Source: an uncultured Ruminococcus sp. (GTDB lineage Bacteria; Bacillota; Clostridia; Lachnospirales; Lachnospiraceae). Taken from it: 64,000 nt of DNA. Position 1 is the stretch's first letter; each line of letters begins with the position of its first letter. The stretch lies in the NCBI GenBank assembly GCA_900066355.1, contig FMEL01000009.1, positions 62,001 to 126,000 on the forward strand. The letters are read 5' to 3'. The translations under genes were made by a program, and so were the position numbers. Shown here in pieces: positions 1 to 7,354 of this stretch. The notes under the pieces were generated by a model. That model saw nothing but the letters and a program-made list of their open reading frames with translations. It had not been told where the DNA came from and ran no database searches.

Positions 1-335
1 GCTGTTTTTTTAACTGTGTACTCTTCAAAAAATAATAATCTTATCAATTCCATTTCTTCTTCAGACAAATATTTCAGTGCTTCCTGCAGCTCTTGTATTT
101 CTGACACCCTGATGACTATTTCTTCTGGTGATAATATATGCAAATAACTGTTGTAACTCGTTTCTCCTACTTTTTCTATTCCGCATACACCATTTTTCTG
201 CATTTTTTCAAGCTGGTATCTTTCTTTTCTTCTTGACTGGTACCATGCCAGATATACGTCTCTGGTAACTTCTACGAGAGTTTCATTTACACGCAGCACA
301 TACCGTTGTCTTTCCTTTGGTTTTTTACCACGCAT
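1..335 (-). CDS. Sigma-70-like regulatory protein, 3' end cut by window
   Basis: The frame opens with ATG at 335 behind GGGAG (spacing 8) and runs without a stop to the window edge, giving at least 111 residues. The protein starts MRGKKPKERQRYVLRVNETL and is highly charged. Near the edge it has an acidic helix followed by EEYTVKKTA, the place where region-4 helix-turn-helix proteins of Tn916/Tn1549-like elements carry their LTEREYA-type motif. Such proteins are small sigma-factor homologues of conjugative elements. The stop of the upstream gene lies 3 nt before this ATG, so the two are co-translated. The C-terminal half is missing from the window. Confidence 0.6.
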   Translation of the reverse strand, partial: MRGKKPKERQRYVLRVNETLVEVTRDVYLAWYQSRRKERYQLEKMQKNGVCGIEKVGETSYNSYLHILSPEEIVIRVSEIQELQEALKYLSEEEMELIRLLFFEEYTVKKT

Positions 336-338
336 CTT

Positions 339-974
339 TTATTCTCCCTTCTGAAGCACTCCGGTCAGTCTGCCTGCATTTCTTCTCATTTTCTGCTTTG
401 CCTGTGAAATACATTTTGATACTGCCGGTTCTGTAATTCCAAACACCCGTGACACTTCTCTTTGTGTCCGTTGCTGAAAATAAATTTGATGGATCACCTG
501 TCTCTGCCGGTCAGTCAGCAGATCCATGAATTCTCCAATAGCTTCTTCTATAATCAGTTTTTCAAGTACATTCTGCCTTTTATCCACCAATTCGCACCAG
601 CCTTCTGAAATATGGCTGTATGAAATGCAATTATTATGTTCTCGTACCTCCCTGTTCCTGCACAGCCGATCTTCACCTTCTAATATCAACCGCACATACC
701 AGGGCTGATTATCAAAAAAATCTTCCTTAACAACTGTTATTTTTCTTCCTGCTTCATATACATAATCTCGACAGGTAAATAAAGGAAAAACCGTTCCATA
801 ATCACCTGCACAATAGAAAACATATCCTGTCTGATACGCAATAATTTCCGCACCATCTATCAGTCTCTGCTTTACAACTGCCACATCGTTTTCTCTTAAA
901 TACCTGGCGGACGGAACCTTTCTTCTTTCTTCCCTGTTACCTACAACCTGTTTCAATTCCTGCAATGTCAGCAT
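339..974 (-). CDS. Sigma-70 region 4-like helix-turn-helix protein
   Basis: The 211-residue protein has a C-terminal region-4 fold: LLTDRQRQVIHQIYFQQRTQ, then REVSRVFGITEPAVSKCISQ, the DNA-recognition helix-turn-helix, around residues 160-200. The N-terminal half is not recognised and holds several Cys and aromatic residues. I chose ATG at 974, preceded by AAGGGTGG at good distance. An in-frame start at 1001 would add nine residues but lacks a ribosome binding site. It probably acts in transcriptional control of the element together with the sigma-like protein that follows. It could equally be an anti-repressor type regulator, because no region 2 (core polymerase binding) is visible. Confidence 0.6.
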   Translation of the reverse strand: MLTLQELKQVVGNREERRKVPSARYLRENDVAVVKQRLIDGAEIIAYQTGYVFYCAGDYGTVFPLFTCRDYVYEAGRKITVVKEDFFDNQPWYVRLILEGEDRLCRNREVREHNNCISYSHISEGWCELVDKRQNVLEKLIIEEAIGEFMDLLTDRQRQVIHQIYFQQRTQREVSRVFGITEPAVSKCISQAKQKMRRNAGRLTGVLQKGE

Positions 975-1049
975 GATTACCACCCTTCTGCCTGCTGGCA
1001 ACAGGTGCCCATCAGCAGAAAGGATAGGATTATTACTGATCTACTGGCA

Positions 1050-1123
1050 AAAGGGCAGTAAAAAACAGCTTCCGGCACACCCGTTTTTTTTAACGAGAGC
1101 CTGAGACTTCCTTACTGCCCTTT
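1050..1123. repeat. 12-bp inverted repeat with 50-nt loop
   Basis: AAAGGGCAGTAA at 1050-1061 is perfectly complementary to TTACTGCCCTTT at 1112-1123. On the minus strand it lies after the 49-residue ORF and before the sigma-like genes, so it could be an attenuator or terminator; the downstream T-run is short. The function is unknown. Confidence 0.45.
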
Positions 1124-1143
1124 CTGCTAATTTACAGCATCCT

Positions 1144-1293
1144 CTATTTTATTTTCCGTCTGATGTCCCGGTCAGACTTCTTTGCATTTCTTTCCGTTTT
1201 TATGTTCTTTTCATTTTCCATTAAAACAGAATAGTCTCCCATTGCATCATAGGGACACTGCTTCCGATAGATTAAATTTTCTTGTCTGGTCAT
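1144..1293 (-). CDS. Small ORF of 49 residues, unknown function
   Basis: ATG at 1293 follows GAAGGGAGAT with about 9 nt spacing and the frame ends in TAG at 1144. The product starts MTRQENLIYRKQCPYDAMGD and ends in a very basic tail rich in Lys/Arg (SDRDIRRKIK). No domain is recognised. Good ribosome binding site, same strand as its neighbours and a compact charged composition argue that it is expressed. It lies between the Cro/CI regulator and the sigma-like genes, a slot often filled by small regulators in these elements. Chance ORF remains possible. Confidence 0.45.
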   Translation of the reverse strand: MTRQENLIYRKQCPYDAMGDYSVLMENEKNIKTERNAKKSDRDIRRKIK

Positions 1294-1419
1294 CAATCCT
1301 ATCTCCCTTCCTTGTTTCTGTCTCTTTCTCTCTGTTTGCTATTTTAACAGCACAAAAAACTATTATCCTTAGCATATATGGGGAGTTTTTTTGTTTTACA
1401 CCCCATATATGGTGAAATT

Positions 1420-1776
1420 TCACCTGTACTCATTAAAACTTTCTATCAGTGAATCTATTGTCTGCATGATAATTTTCTGCTCTTTCCATTCCATCTTCTG
1501 AATACGATAAAATACTTCCTCAAACTGCTTTCTTTTTTCTGCATCGTCCCCCTCTTTTCCCATCAGGATATTGGCATCTGTTTCCAGGATCTCAATCATC
1601 TTCCTGAAAATCTCAACAGACATTGCCGTTTGCCCTCCTTCTATCCTGCTGACCGTATTGACACTGATACCTGCTTTTTCCGCAAAAGATTCCTGTGACA
1701 ACTTCATTTCCTGCCTGCGTTTTCTGATCCGTTCTCCCAATTCAATAAGTTCTGTGGAAATTGCACGATTGCTCAA
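1420..1776 (-). CDS. Cro/CI-family (HTH XRE) transcriptional regulator
   Basis: The 118-residue protein has an HTH_3 domain at about residues 10-65: LGERIRKRRQEMKLSQESFA followed by EKAGISVNTVSRIEGG. The C-terminal 50 residues are helical and charged, probably for dimerisation. The start codon is TTG at 1776, with AGGAG 8 nt upstream; no ATG is available at a suitable place. It lies downstream of a bidirectional-looking terminator and of a 23-bp palindrome at 1809-1831, so it is probably transcribed from its own promoter and autoregulated. By position it is the likely element repressor or copy-control regulator. Confidence 0.8.
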   Translation of the reverse strand: MSNRAISTELIELGERIRKRRQEMKLSQESFAEKAGISVNTVSRIEGGQTAMSVEIFRKMIEILETDANILMGKEGDDAEKRKQFEEVFYRIQKMEWKEQKIIMQTIDSLIESFNEYR

Positions 1777-1808
1777 TACGGTGTCTCCTTTCCTGCAATT
1801 TATCCCAG

Positions 1809-1831
1809 CTTTACGACATTGTGTCGCAAAG
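1809..1831. promoter_or_regulatory. Palindromic operator candidate before the Cro/CI gene
   Basis: CTTTACGACA and TGTCGCAAAG are inverted arms separated by TTG, with one mismatched pair. The palindrome sits 33-55 nt before the TTG start of the repressor-like gene, where an autoregulatory operator is expected. Binding by that protein is inferred. Confidence 0.5.
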
Positions 1832-1840
1832 TTTCCAGAA

Positions 1841-1872
1841 AAAAAGCAGCTAATTTTGTCTTAGCTGCTTTT
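1841..1872. terminator. Intrinsic terminator, probably bidirectional
   Basis: AAAAAGCAGCTAA at 1841-1853 pairs with TTAGCTGCTTTT at 1861-1872. On the minus strand it ends the repA-membrane protein transcript 14 nt after the stop at 1886, followed by T-rich sequence. Confidence 0.75.
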
Positions 1873-1885
1873 CAAAAGATCTATT

Positions 1886-2224
1886 TCATTTTATTCTCGG
1901 TATTTTATGTATTCCTGTAATAACTGTGAGCAAGAAAACACTAAGATAAATGATTGCCTGTCCAACCATTGCCAGAAGAACGACACTTCCTATCAATCCT
2001 CCGATCAGAAAATTCATTGTCCATACTGCCAGTGTTCCTCCAAGGTCAAACCCTCTTGGAACCATCCAGACACACATTTTTCCAATTCCGAATGGTATCC
2101 CCATCAGTAGCAACAGCAATAAATAATTGCACTTCCCATCCTGGATACAAAGCGGTCTCAACACTGCAAACAATACAACAATCACCAGTGCTGGAACAAT
2201 AACTTTTTTTATCATATTTCTCAT
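1886..2224 (-). CDS. Small polytopic membrane protein of the element
   Basis: The 112-residue protein is mostly hydrophobic, with about four membrane segments near residues 5-25, 33-55, 63-83 and 85-107, and a short basic C-terminus (HKIPRIK). It starts six nucleotides after the repA stop with AAAGGA before ATG, so it is translationally linked to repA. I recognise it only as a type of small membrane protein common next to RepA in Firmicutes integrative elements (it resembles DUF6050 proteins, not verified). No catalytic motif is visible. A role at the cell surface, for example in entry exclusion, would be guesswork. Confidence 0.6.
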   Translation of the reverse strand: MRNMIKKVIVPALVIVVLFAVLRPLCIQDGKCNYLLLLLLMGIPFGIGKMCVWMVPRGFDLGGTLAVWTMNFLIGGLIGSVVLLAMVGQAIIYLSVFLLTVITGIHKIPRIK

Positions 2225-2230
2225 GTTCCT

Positions 2231-3406
2231 TTATCCTCCATACATATTGTGATTAACCTCTGCCTGATAATAGCTGTTTATCGTTGCCGGGGCATTATAC
2301 AAGGCAGTCAAAAGATATGCTTTAATGTTTCCAACCTTGGTCGTATTTCGGTTCAGACAAAACAGCACATATTCGATATGTGAATAATTCAGCTTCATAA
2401 ACCTGCTTTTCACCAAAGCAACTGGCTTTTCTGTCCCAGCGATCCGAATCATACTGTCCTCCGGCATCATCATAACTTCAATCATCAGTTCTACCAGTTC
2501 ATCCACATCTTCTTTGGCATGATATTGATAATCTATGTTTTCATGAATCACTTCACGATATGCCCGCATCTCCTCCATCACATCTCTTTTCTTTTTCAGA
2601 TTGCCTGATATGATTGGATAGGATTGATTTATCTCAGTTTCACTAATATCAGTCTTGTTAATATCAGTATTATTAGATTGTGATTTCGGATATTCTGGTT
2701 TTGTGATTTCCACTATTCTTGAATGATGATTTTCACAATTTTGGAATTGTGATTCTGGAAATTCTTGATTTGTGGTTTTCATCATTCCTGAATTGTGATT
2801 TTCACCATTCTGTAATTGTGATTCCACACAATCCTGAATTGTGGATTTCACTACTCCTGAATGATGATTTTCACAATTCAGAAAAGTGCCTGTTTTTTCC
2901 CTATTCTCAGCTTCTGATTGCAGATTTGCACATTCTTCATGGTTTCCCTGCTCAGATTGCAGATCTGCACATTTTCTATAATTTTTCTGCTCTGATTGCA
3001 AATCTGCACAGCTATCCATCGGCTTTTGGTCTGGCACTTCTCTGAGCATAAAATTTTTCACATAAATAACATTAGGCTTTCCCAGTCCCAGACGTTTCTT
3101 TTCAATCAGTCCAATCCCATTATTACTGTCCAGCTCTTTTACCAGCTTCACTGCCTTTTGGGTTCCACAGTTCATCAGCTCTGCAATTTCTTCCACCGTG
3201 AAAATAATATATACTCTGTCCTCTGAATCCAGCCATCGGTTCTTAATGCTCAGGCTCATACGGTCCAGCATCAGACCGTATAATACCTTTGCTTCACAAG
3301 AAAGAGCTTTAAAGCATGGTTCTGTAAACAGCACTTTCGGGACACGATAAAAGCTATATTGTTCCGCTTCCATTCCCGTAAAATAATCAAACTGTATCTT
3401 CTGCAT
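2231..3406 (-). CDS. repA: Replication initiator protein RepA (RepA_N type)
   Basis: The 391-residue protein begins with the RepA_N winged-helix region (about 1-120), with the hallmark stretches YRVPKVLFTEPCFKALSCEA and AKVLYGLMLDRMSLSIKNRW. The C-terminal domain (about 265-391) resembles the DUF6017-type domain found on RepA proteins of integrative elements. Between them lies a linker built from two families of tandem peptide repeats: 13 residues x3 at 133-171 and 23 residues x3 at 179-247. RepA_N proteins start theta replication of plasmids, and in characterised members the origin lies inside the repA coding region. The start overlaps parB by 20 nt. A replicating phase of the excised element is inferred. 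Confidence 0.85.
   Translation of the reverse strand: MQKIQFDYFTGMEAEQYSFYRVPKVLFTEPCFKALSCEAKVLYGLMLDRMSLSIKNRWLDSEDRVYIIFTVEEIAELMNCGTQKAVKLVKELDSNNGIGLIEKKRLGLGKPNVIYVKNFMLREVPDQKPMDSCADLQSEQKNYRKCADLQSEQGNHEECANLQSEAENREKTGTFLNCENHHSGVVKSTIQDCVESQLQNGENHNSGMMKTTNQEFPESQFQNCENHHSRIVEITKPEYPKSQSNNTDINKTDISETEINQSYPIISGNLKKKRDVMEEMRAYREVIHENIDYQYHAKEDVDELVELMIEVMMMPEDSMIRIAGTEKPVALVKSRFMKLNYSHIEYVLFCLNRNTTKVGNIKAYLLTALYNAPATINSYYQAEVNHNMYGG
2666..2872 (-). repeat. Three tandem 69-nt repeats inside repA
   Basis: They encode three 23-residue units beginning ENHHSG, ENHNSG and ENHHSR. At the DNA level they repeat motifs such as TGATTTTCACAATTC and GAATTGTGATT. Both DNA and peptide are repeated, so they may be iteron-like binding sites as well as a flexible linker. 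Confidence 0.7.
2894..3010 (-). repeat. Three tandem 39-nt repeats inside repA
   Basis: They encode CADLQSEQKNYRK, CADLQSEQGNHEE and CANLQSEAENREK. The DNA units share GATTGCAGATCTGCACA-like sequence, which itself contains the palindrome TGCAGATCTGCA. Confidence 0.7.
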
Positions 3407-4292
3407 CTGCTACTCCTTCTCTGTTTTGTTTCCATTTATCCAAAAGCATAAAAATAACTTCTTCTATCTGTTCTTTAGAATATGTCTCTGGAAAATAATT
3501 GCCGATTTTTTTTGCCGGAATGGTTACATTGATTTTACTGTTTTCTTTTTTCAATAAAACGGCATAGATATAACCCTGATTTAATTTTCCATTTGCACTG
3601 CATTCCTTTAATTGTTCTGCCTGTTGTTTTGTCGGAAAGATATTACTGTTGACAATTCCTTCCAGAAGCCATTCCTGTTCCTGTGGTTTCAGATAAGACA
3701 ATTTTTCTCCCACTATCATAGGGATTTTATTATCGTCCACATATTCCAATAATCCATCTGGTAATGAAGCCAGACGGATATATCTCTGCACAGTTCTTCC
3801 ACTGTCCCCGGCTGTTTCACCAACCATATCTGCCGTATATTTTTCACCTTTACTTCCCTGGTGCTTCATAGCATCATATTTCATCTTATAGGCATGGGCC
3901 TTTTCACTTGGCAGAATATTTTCACGCTGAATGTTGGAATCGACCATAATTATGACAGCTTCATCATCTGTATAGTTTCGGACAAGGACCGGCATAGTTG
4001 TTTTGCCACACAGTTCACAGCCTCTTTTTCTCCTGTGACCTGAAATCAGTTCATATCCACCTTCTGATCGGGGTCTTACCAGAGCAGGATTTAAAACACC
4101 GTAGTTTTTAATACTCTCTACTGTCTCAGCCATTTTTTCATCATCGCTTACATGAAATGGATGATTTTTGAAAGGATAGAGCTTTTCCAGTTCTATTTCC
4201 ACAACCTGGTTCATACTCTTTTCCGGTGATTCTTCTAATCCCAGTAACTCATCATAAGAGGTAAGCTGAATCTCTTTTTTCGGTCTACGCAT
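3387..4292 (-). CDS. parB: ParB-family partition protein
   Basis: The 301-residue protein has the ParB/Srx N-terminal domain at about residues 28-125, including the nucleotide (CTP)-contacting motif ELISGHRRKRGCELCG. It continues with the helical segment ENILPSEKAHAYKMKYDAMK and a helix-turn-helix region around 155-175 (TADMVGETAGDSGRTVQRYI). ParB binds centromere-like parS sites and works with ParA to segregate DNA. It overlaps parA by 8 nt and repA by 20 nt, so the three form one tightly coupled operon read parA-parB-repA. The ATG follows AGGAGGTG. Confidence 0.9.
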   Translation of the reverse strand: MRRPKKEIQLTSYDELLGLEESPEKSMNQVVEIELEKLYPFKNHPFHVSDDEKMAETVESIKNYGVLNPALVRPRSEGGYELISGHRRKRGCELCGKTTMPVLVRNYTDDEAVIIMVDSNIQRENILPSEKAHAYKMKYDAMKHQGSKGEKYTADMVGETAGDSGRTVQRYIRLASLPDGLLEYVDDNKIPMIVGEKLSYLKPQEQEWLLEGIVNSNIFPTKQQAEQLKECSANGKLNQGYIYAVLLKKENSKINVTIPAKKIGNYFPETYSKEQIEEVIFMLLDKWKQNREGVADAEDTV

Positions 4293-5061
4293 GTTTCAAC
4301 ACCTCCTGAACCAGTTCTCTGTAACTGTCTGCCCCTTTGCTTTTTCCATCATAAGCAAATATACTTACACCTTCAGATGCTGTTTCTGCAAGACTTTCCG
4401 TTCTCGGAATCGTCTGCTCAAAAATCTTAATGTCATTTCCATATGTAGTTTTAATTGCCTGTTTGTTTCTCTTTGCATTATTGTAACGGCAATTATCCAT
4501 TGTGAACAAAATACCTTCTATCTGCAATTCCGGATTAAACCTCTGATGGATTCCTTTTACCACTTTCAGTAATTCCATAAGTCCATCCGCCGCATAATAT
4601 TGTGGCTGTACCGGAATCAGAACGCTGTCCGCTGCACTCAACGCATTGATTGTCAGCATTCCCAATGATGGCATACAGTCAATCAGAATATAATCATATT
4701 CATCTTTCAATAGTTCCAGATACTCTTTCAGTACTTTTTCCCTATCCTCAACAGTAAATAAGGACATATCCATTCCGGCAAGCAATTTATTGGACGGAAT
4801 CAGATCCATCCCTTCTTCATGGTGCAAGACTGCTTCCTTTGGATCAAACTCCAGTCCCATGATGATATTTTCCATCATACTCTTTAAAGTCACTTTGAGA
4901 TTTTTGGGAAATCCCATTCCCATTGTCAGATGTCCCTGCGGATCTGCATCTACCAGCACTACTTTTTTCCCATTCTTTGTCAGTCCGGCTCCCAGATTGA
5001 TGGTTGTCGTTGTTTTGGCTACTCCGCCCTTCTGATTTGCAATAGCAATTACTTTACACAT
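4285..5061 (-). CDS. parA: ParA-family partition ATPase
   Basis: The 258-residue protein is a deviant Walker A ATPase: KGGVAKTTTT at residues 11-20, with VLVDADPQG (Walker A') near 35-43 and the Walker B-like ILIDCMPSLG at about 124-133. Length and order fit plasmid/ICE ParA (Soj type, no N-terminal DNA-binding domain). ATP-dependent nucleoid binding by ParA moves ParB-bound DNA, so the element probably stabilises an excised, replicating form. It follows the two small accessory ORFs by 15 nt and precedes parB with an overlap. Confidence 0.92.
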   Translation of the reverse strand: MCKVIAIANQKGGVAKTTTTINLGAGLTKNGKKVVLVDADPQGHLTMGMGFPKNLKVTLKSMMENIIMGLEFDPKEAVLHHEEGMDLIPSNKLLAGMDMSLFTVEDREKVLKEYLELLKDEYDYILIDCMPSLGMLTINALSAADSVLIPVQPQYYAADGLMELLKVVKGIHQRFNPELQIEGILFTMDNCRYNNAKRNKQAIKTTYGNDIKIFEQTIPRTESLAETASEGVSIFAYDGKSKGADSYRELVQEVLKHA

Positions 5062-5076
5062 ATACCTTCCTCCGAT

Positions 5077-5241
5077 TTACTGTTTTTCTTCTACTTCTAC
5101 ATAAACACGAAAATATTTACTTGTTCCTTTATTTGCATAAGCATCAGATACTTCCAGGACATCCAATTCCTTATGATTTTCCAAAATACGTCGAAACCAT
5201 TGAATGTCCCTCAAAGTACCCTGTAATCTAATTTTCAGCAT
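5077..5241 (-). CDS. Small protein of 54 residues upstream of parA
   Basis: Starting at ATG 5241, which has GGAGG 6 nt upstream, the product is MLKIRLQGTLRDIQWFRRIL followed by a beta-rich stretch ending FRVYVEVEEKQ. A longer frame reaching 5322 has no ribosome binding site and would lie inside the upstream gene. The pattern LKIRLQGT-(I/L)xWF-(8)-V-(S/Y) with a final beta strand resembles the small plasmid/ICE proteins of the DUF3970 type, which is uncertain. It overlaps the preceding gene by 14 nt and is 15 nt from parA, so it belongs to the partition operon. Confidence 0.6.
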   Translation of the reverse strand: MLKIRLQGTLRDIQWFRRILENHKELDVLEVSDAYANKGTSKYFRVYVEVEEKQ

Positions 5242-5695
5242 ATATATCCTCCCAGTCTTTGTAAAAGCAATACTCTGGATAACGGATTTTAATAGCTTCC
5301 CAGAAATACCGGGCATATCCACAGCAAAACAGATCCTCTACGGTATAACACTGACATTCTTTCAACTGATCTTCTTCTGCTTCGTAATCTCCGACGCTTG
5401 GTGTTCCATTACAATACAGGTTAAATGCCATACGGACAATTCGTAAACTTCCACTGGTCTGCCACCCTTCCTGCAGGCATTCCGTTTTTACACATCCAGT
5501 TTTAAAATTATAGATTTTATTCACATTATCTCTTGTGTCTCTGTCGATACCCAGGCAATAAATCAAAGCCCGATGGTAGACATCCTGATATCTGCATTTT
5601 TTCAGATATTCCTCATAAAATTTTTCGTGTTCCCTACTCTTGAAAGTAATTGTGCGAGAATTGCTATTCTCTGCTCTTAACGCTGTGTTTGTCAT
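5228..5695 (-). CDS. Conserved element protein of 155 residues, unknown function
   Basis: The protein holds the recognisable stretch ITFKSREHEKFYEEYLKKCR, then YHRALIYCLGIDRDTRDNVN and GWQTSGSLRIVRMAFNLYCN. This pattern is shared by a family carried beside parA in Firmicutes integrative elements (I believe DUF6075, not verified). It is cysteine-rich (about 8 Cys), without obvious zinc-ribbon spacing. It is the first gene of the parA-parB-repA operon, with AGGAGG before ATG 5695. Its place suggests a job in maintenance or host takeover rather than in conjugation. No catalytic motif is visible. Confidence 0.6.
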   Translation of the reverse strand: MTNTALRAENSNSRTITFKSREHEKFYEEYLKKCRYQDVYHRALIYCLGIDRDTRDNVNKIYNFKTGCVKTECLQEGWQTSGSLRIVRMAFNLYCNGTPSVGDYEAEEDQLKECQCYTVEDLFCCGYARYFWEAIKIRYPEYCFYKDWEDIYAEN

Positions 5696-5757
5696 TTTCG
5701 TTTTCCTCCTGAATTTTTAATATTTTGGTATAAAAAAGACACTCCATTTCTGGAATG

Positions 5758-5804
5758 CCCTATAAAAAATAGGGACACCCGCTTTTGACAAGTATCCCTA
5801 TAAT
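5758..5804. repeat. Cluster of CCCTATA repeats before the partition operon
   Basis: CCCTAT at 5758-5763 and ATAGGG at 5769-5774 form an inverted repeat with an A-rich centre. A second CCCTATA follows at 5796-5802. The cluster lies about 65-110 nt before the first gene of the par-rep operon, a usual place for an operator or a parS-like centromere. The rest of 5805-5981 shows no gene. Confidence 0.4.
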
Positions 5805-5981
5805 CTATCAATAATCTGATAGCTCTCTATTCATTTTCATATTCAAGATTCTTTGTGTTCCCCGTCCCGAGGTCTAACGCAACAACAACGGTTACTTTCT
5901 TCACAAGGCTCTTTTCTTTGTGATTTTCACCTATTTTTCTGAAACTGAAAAACTCCACAAAGTGCGTAAATTCAAGGATTT

Positions 5982-7349
5982 CTACATATTTTTCCTTTGT
6001 AGCAACACCGCAGTCTCCACATGCACCGTCTGAGGGAACTGGTCAACTCCGCAGACTTTTTTTAACTCATATCCATTGTCACATAAAAATCTCAGATCCC
6101 TCGCCAGTGTTGCACTGTCGCAGCTTACATATACCACACGTTTCGGCTGCATTTTCAGGATCGTCTTAAGAAGCATTTCATCGCATCCCTTTCGTGGTGG
6201 ATCGACTACGATCACATCTGCATACACACCATTTTTCTCATATTCACGCGGCAGCACTTCTTCTGCCTTTCCGACAAAGAACTCTACGTTGTCAATTTTG
6301 TTAAGACGAGCATTTCTTCTGGCATCTTCGATGGCTGCCGAAACGATTTCCACACCACGGACAAATTTGGCCTTCTGCGCGAGGAAAAGCGAAATGGTTC
6401 CGATTCCACAGTAAAGATCCCAGACTGTTTCCTCTCCATGGAGATCCGCATATTCCAGTGCTTTGGAATACAGTTTCCATGTCTGATGCGGATTTACCTG
6501 AAAGAAAGACAACGGCGAAATCTCATAAGAAATATCTCCGATCTTATCTGTAATGTATTCTTTTCCCCAGATCGTTTTTACCTTGTCACCGAGAATTACA
6601 TTATTTCGCTTTTTATTGATATTCAGGGAAATGCTTGTCATTCCCGGAATTTCGCCCAGCTTTTCCACCATTTCTTTCTGATGCGGAAGATCCTGCCCAT
6701 TGATGATCAGACAGACCATCAGCTCTCCGGTAAAAAATCCATAACGGACAAAAATATGGCGAACCAGACCTTTTCCGGTCATTTCATCATAAGGAGCAAT
6801 GTTATACTTCTCCATATGTGCGATTACACGATCCAGAACTTCTTTATTCTGTGGAATCCCGAGTGCACAGTCACGATTCTCGATAATGGCATGTGTGCGG
6901 CCTGCATAAAAACCGGTCACGATCCTGCCTTCTTTATTTCTTCCGACCGGAAACTGCGCTTTATTACGGTAGTGATACGGCTCGTCCATTCCGATCAGTG
7001 GCTCCATCGGAAGCTCCTTAAATCCACCAATCCGTTCCAGATGTCCGCGAAGCTTTTTCTCCTTAAAAGCCTTCTGCTCTTCATAGGAAACAGCCTGCAG
7101 CTGGCAGCCACCACACTGACGGGCAGACGGACAAATCGGATCTACACGATATGGAGATGGTTTCAGAATCTCCATCAGGCGACCGTAACCGTAGTTCTTT
7201 TTTGCTTTCATGATTTTGGCTGTAACTGTATCTCCAATGACTGCGTCCTTTACAAAAACAGTGAAGCCATCAGCTTTGCCAATGCCTTCACCGTCTGTTC
7301 CGCAATCCACAATTTCTAACGTAACAATGTCATTTTTACGATATTCCAT
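5982..7349 (-). CDS. rlmD: 23S rRNA (uracil-C5)-methyltransferase RlmD/RlmCD family
   Basis: The protein of about 455 residues has an N-terminal TRAM domain (about 1-60) and a [4Fe-4S] cysteine set ICPSARQCGGC plus the later NRDCALG. A SAM-binding Rossmann domain follows with DLYCGIGTISLFLA, then IVVDPPRKGC and the catalytic cysteine in VVYVSCDSATLARDL. It methylates U in 23S rRNA at the C5 position. The C-terminus HVETAVLLQRKNM is complete, so insertion of the neighbouring element left a working 3' end. ATG 7349 lies 13 nt from AGGAG; TTG 7358, which overlaps the upstream stop, is an alternative start. It is coupled to the exonuclease gene before it. Confidence 0.9.
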   Translation of the reverse strand: MEYRKNDIVTLEIVDCGTDGEGIGKADGFTVFVKDAVIGDTVTAKIMKAKKNYGYGRLMEILKPSPYRVDPICPSARQCGGCQLQAVSYEEQKAFKEKKLRGHLERIGGFKELPMEPLIGMDEPYHYRNKAQFPVGRNKEGRIVTGFYAGRTHAIIENRDCALGIPQNKEVLDRVIAHMEKYNIAPYDEMTGKGLVRHIFVRYGFFTGELMVCLIINGQDLPHQKEMVEKLGEIPGMTSISLNINKKRNNVILGDKVKTIWGKEYITDKIGDISYEISPLSFFQVNPHQTWKLYSKALEYADLHGEETVWDLYCGIGTISLFLAQKAKFVRGVEIVSAAIEDARRNARLNKIDNVEFFVGKAEEVLPREYEKNGVYADVIVVDPPRKGCDEMLLKTILKMQPKRVVYVSCDSATLARDLRFLCDNGYELKKVCGVDQFPQTVHVETAVLLQRKNM

Positions 7350-7354
7350 GAGGA

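Larger units (their letters stand above)
1..5981. mobile_element. Replication/partition end of an integrative (ICE-type) element
   Basis: All genes from the left edge to about 5.7 kb run on the minus strand and are typical of Firmicutes integrative and conjugative elements: sigma-70-like regulators, a Cro/CI repressor, a RepA_N-type initiator, ParB, ParA and small accessory ORFs. Immediately to the right lies the 3' end of the chromosomal gene rlmD, whose family (rumA/rum) is a known integration site for streptococcal ICEs. Integrase, relaxase and the second end are outside the window, so the class and exact boundary (somewhere in 5700-6020) are inferred. Confidence 0.7.

Noticed and set aside
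2666..3010. CRISPR array inside the repA region
   Set aside because: Repeats are head-to-tail without unique spacers and stay in frame with the RepA protein.
2719..3226. Long plus-strand frames opposite repA
   Set aside because: They are antisense shadows of the tandem repeats and lack ribosome binding sites and recognisable domains.
5785..5804. TTGACA followed by TATAAT near the element end
   Set aside because: The spacing is only 8 nt, so it cannot act as a normal promoter.
6438..7319. 293-codon plus-strand frame opposite rlmD
   Set aside because: The minus strand encodes a full RlmD with all motifs; the opposite frame has low-complexity, Cys/Phe/His-rich composition typical of antisense reading.
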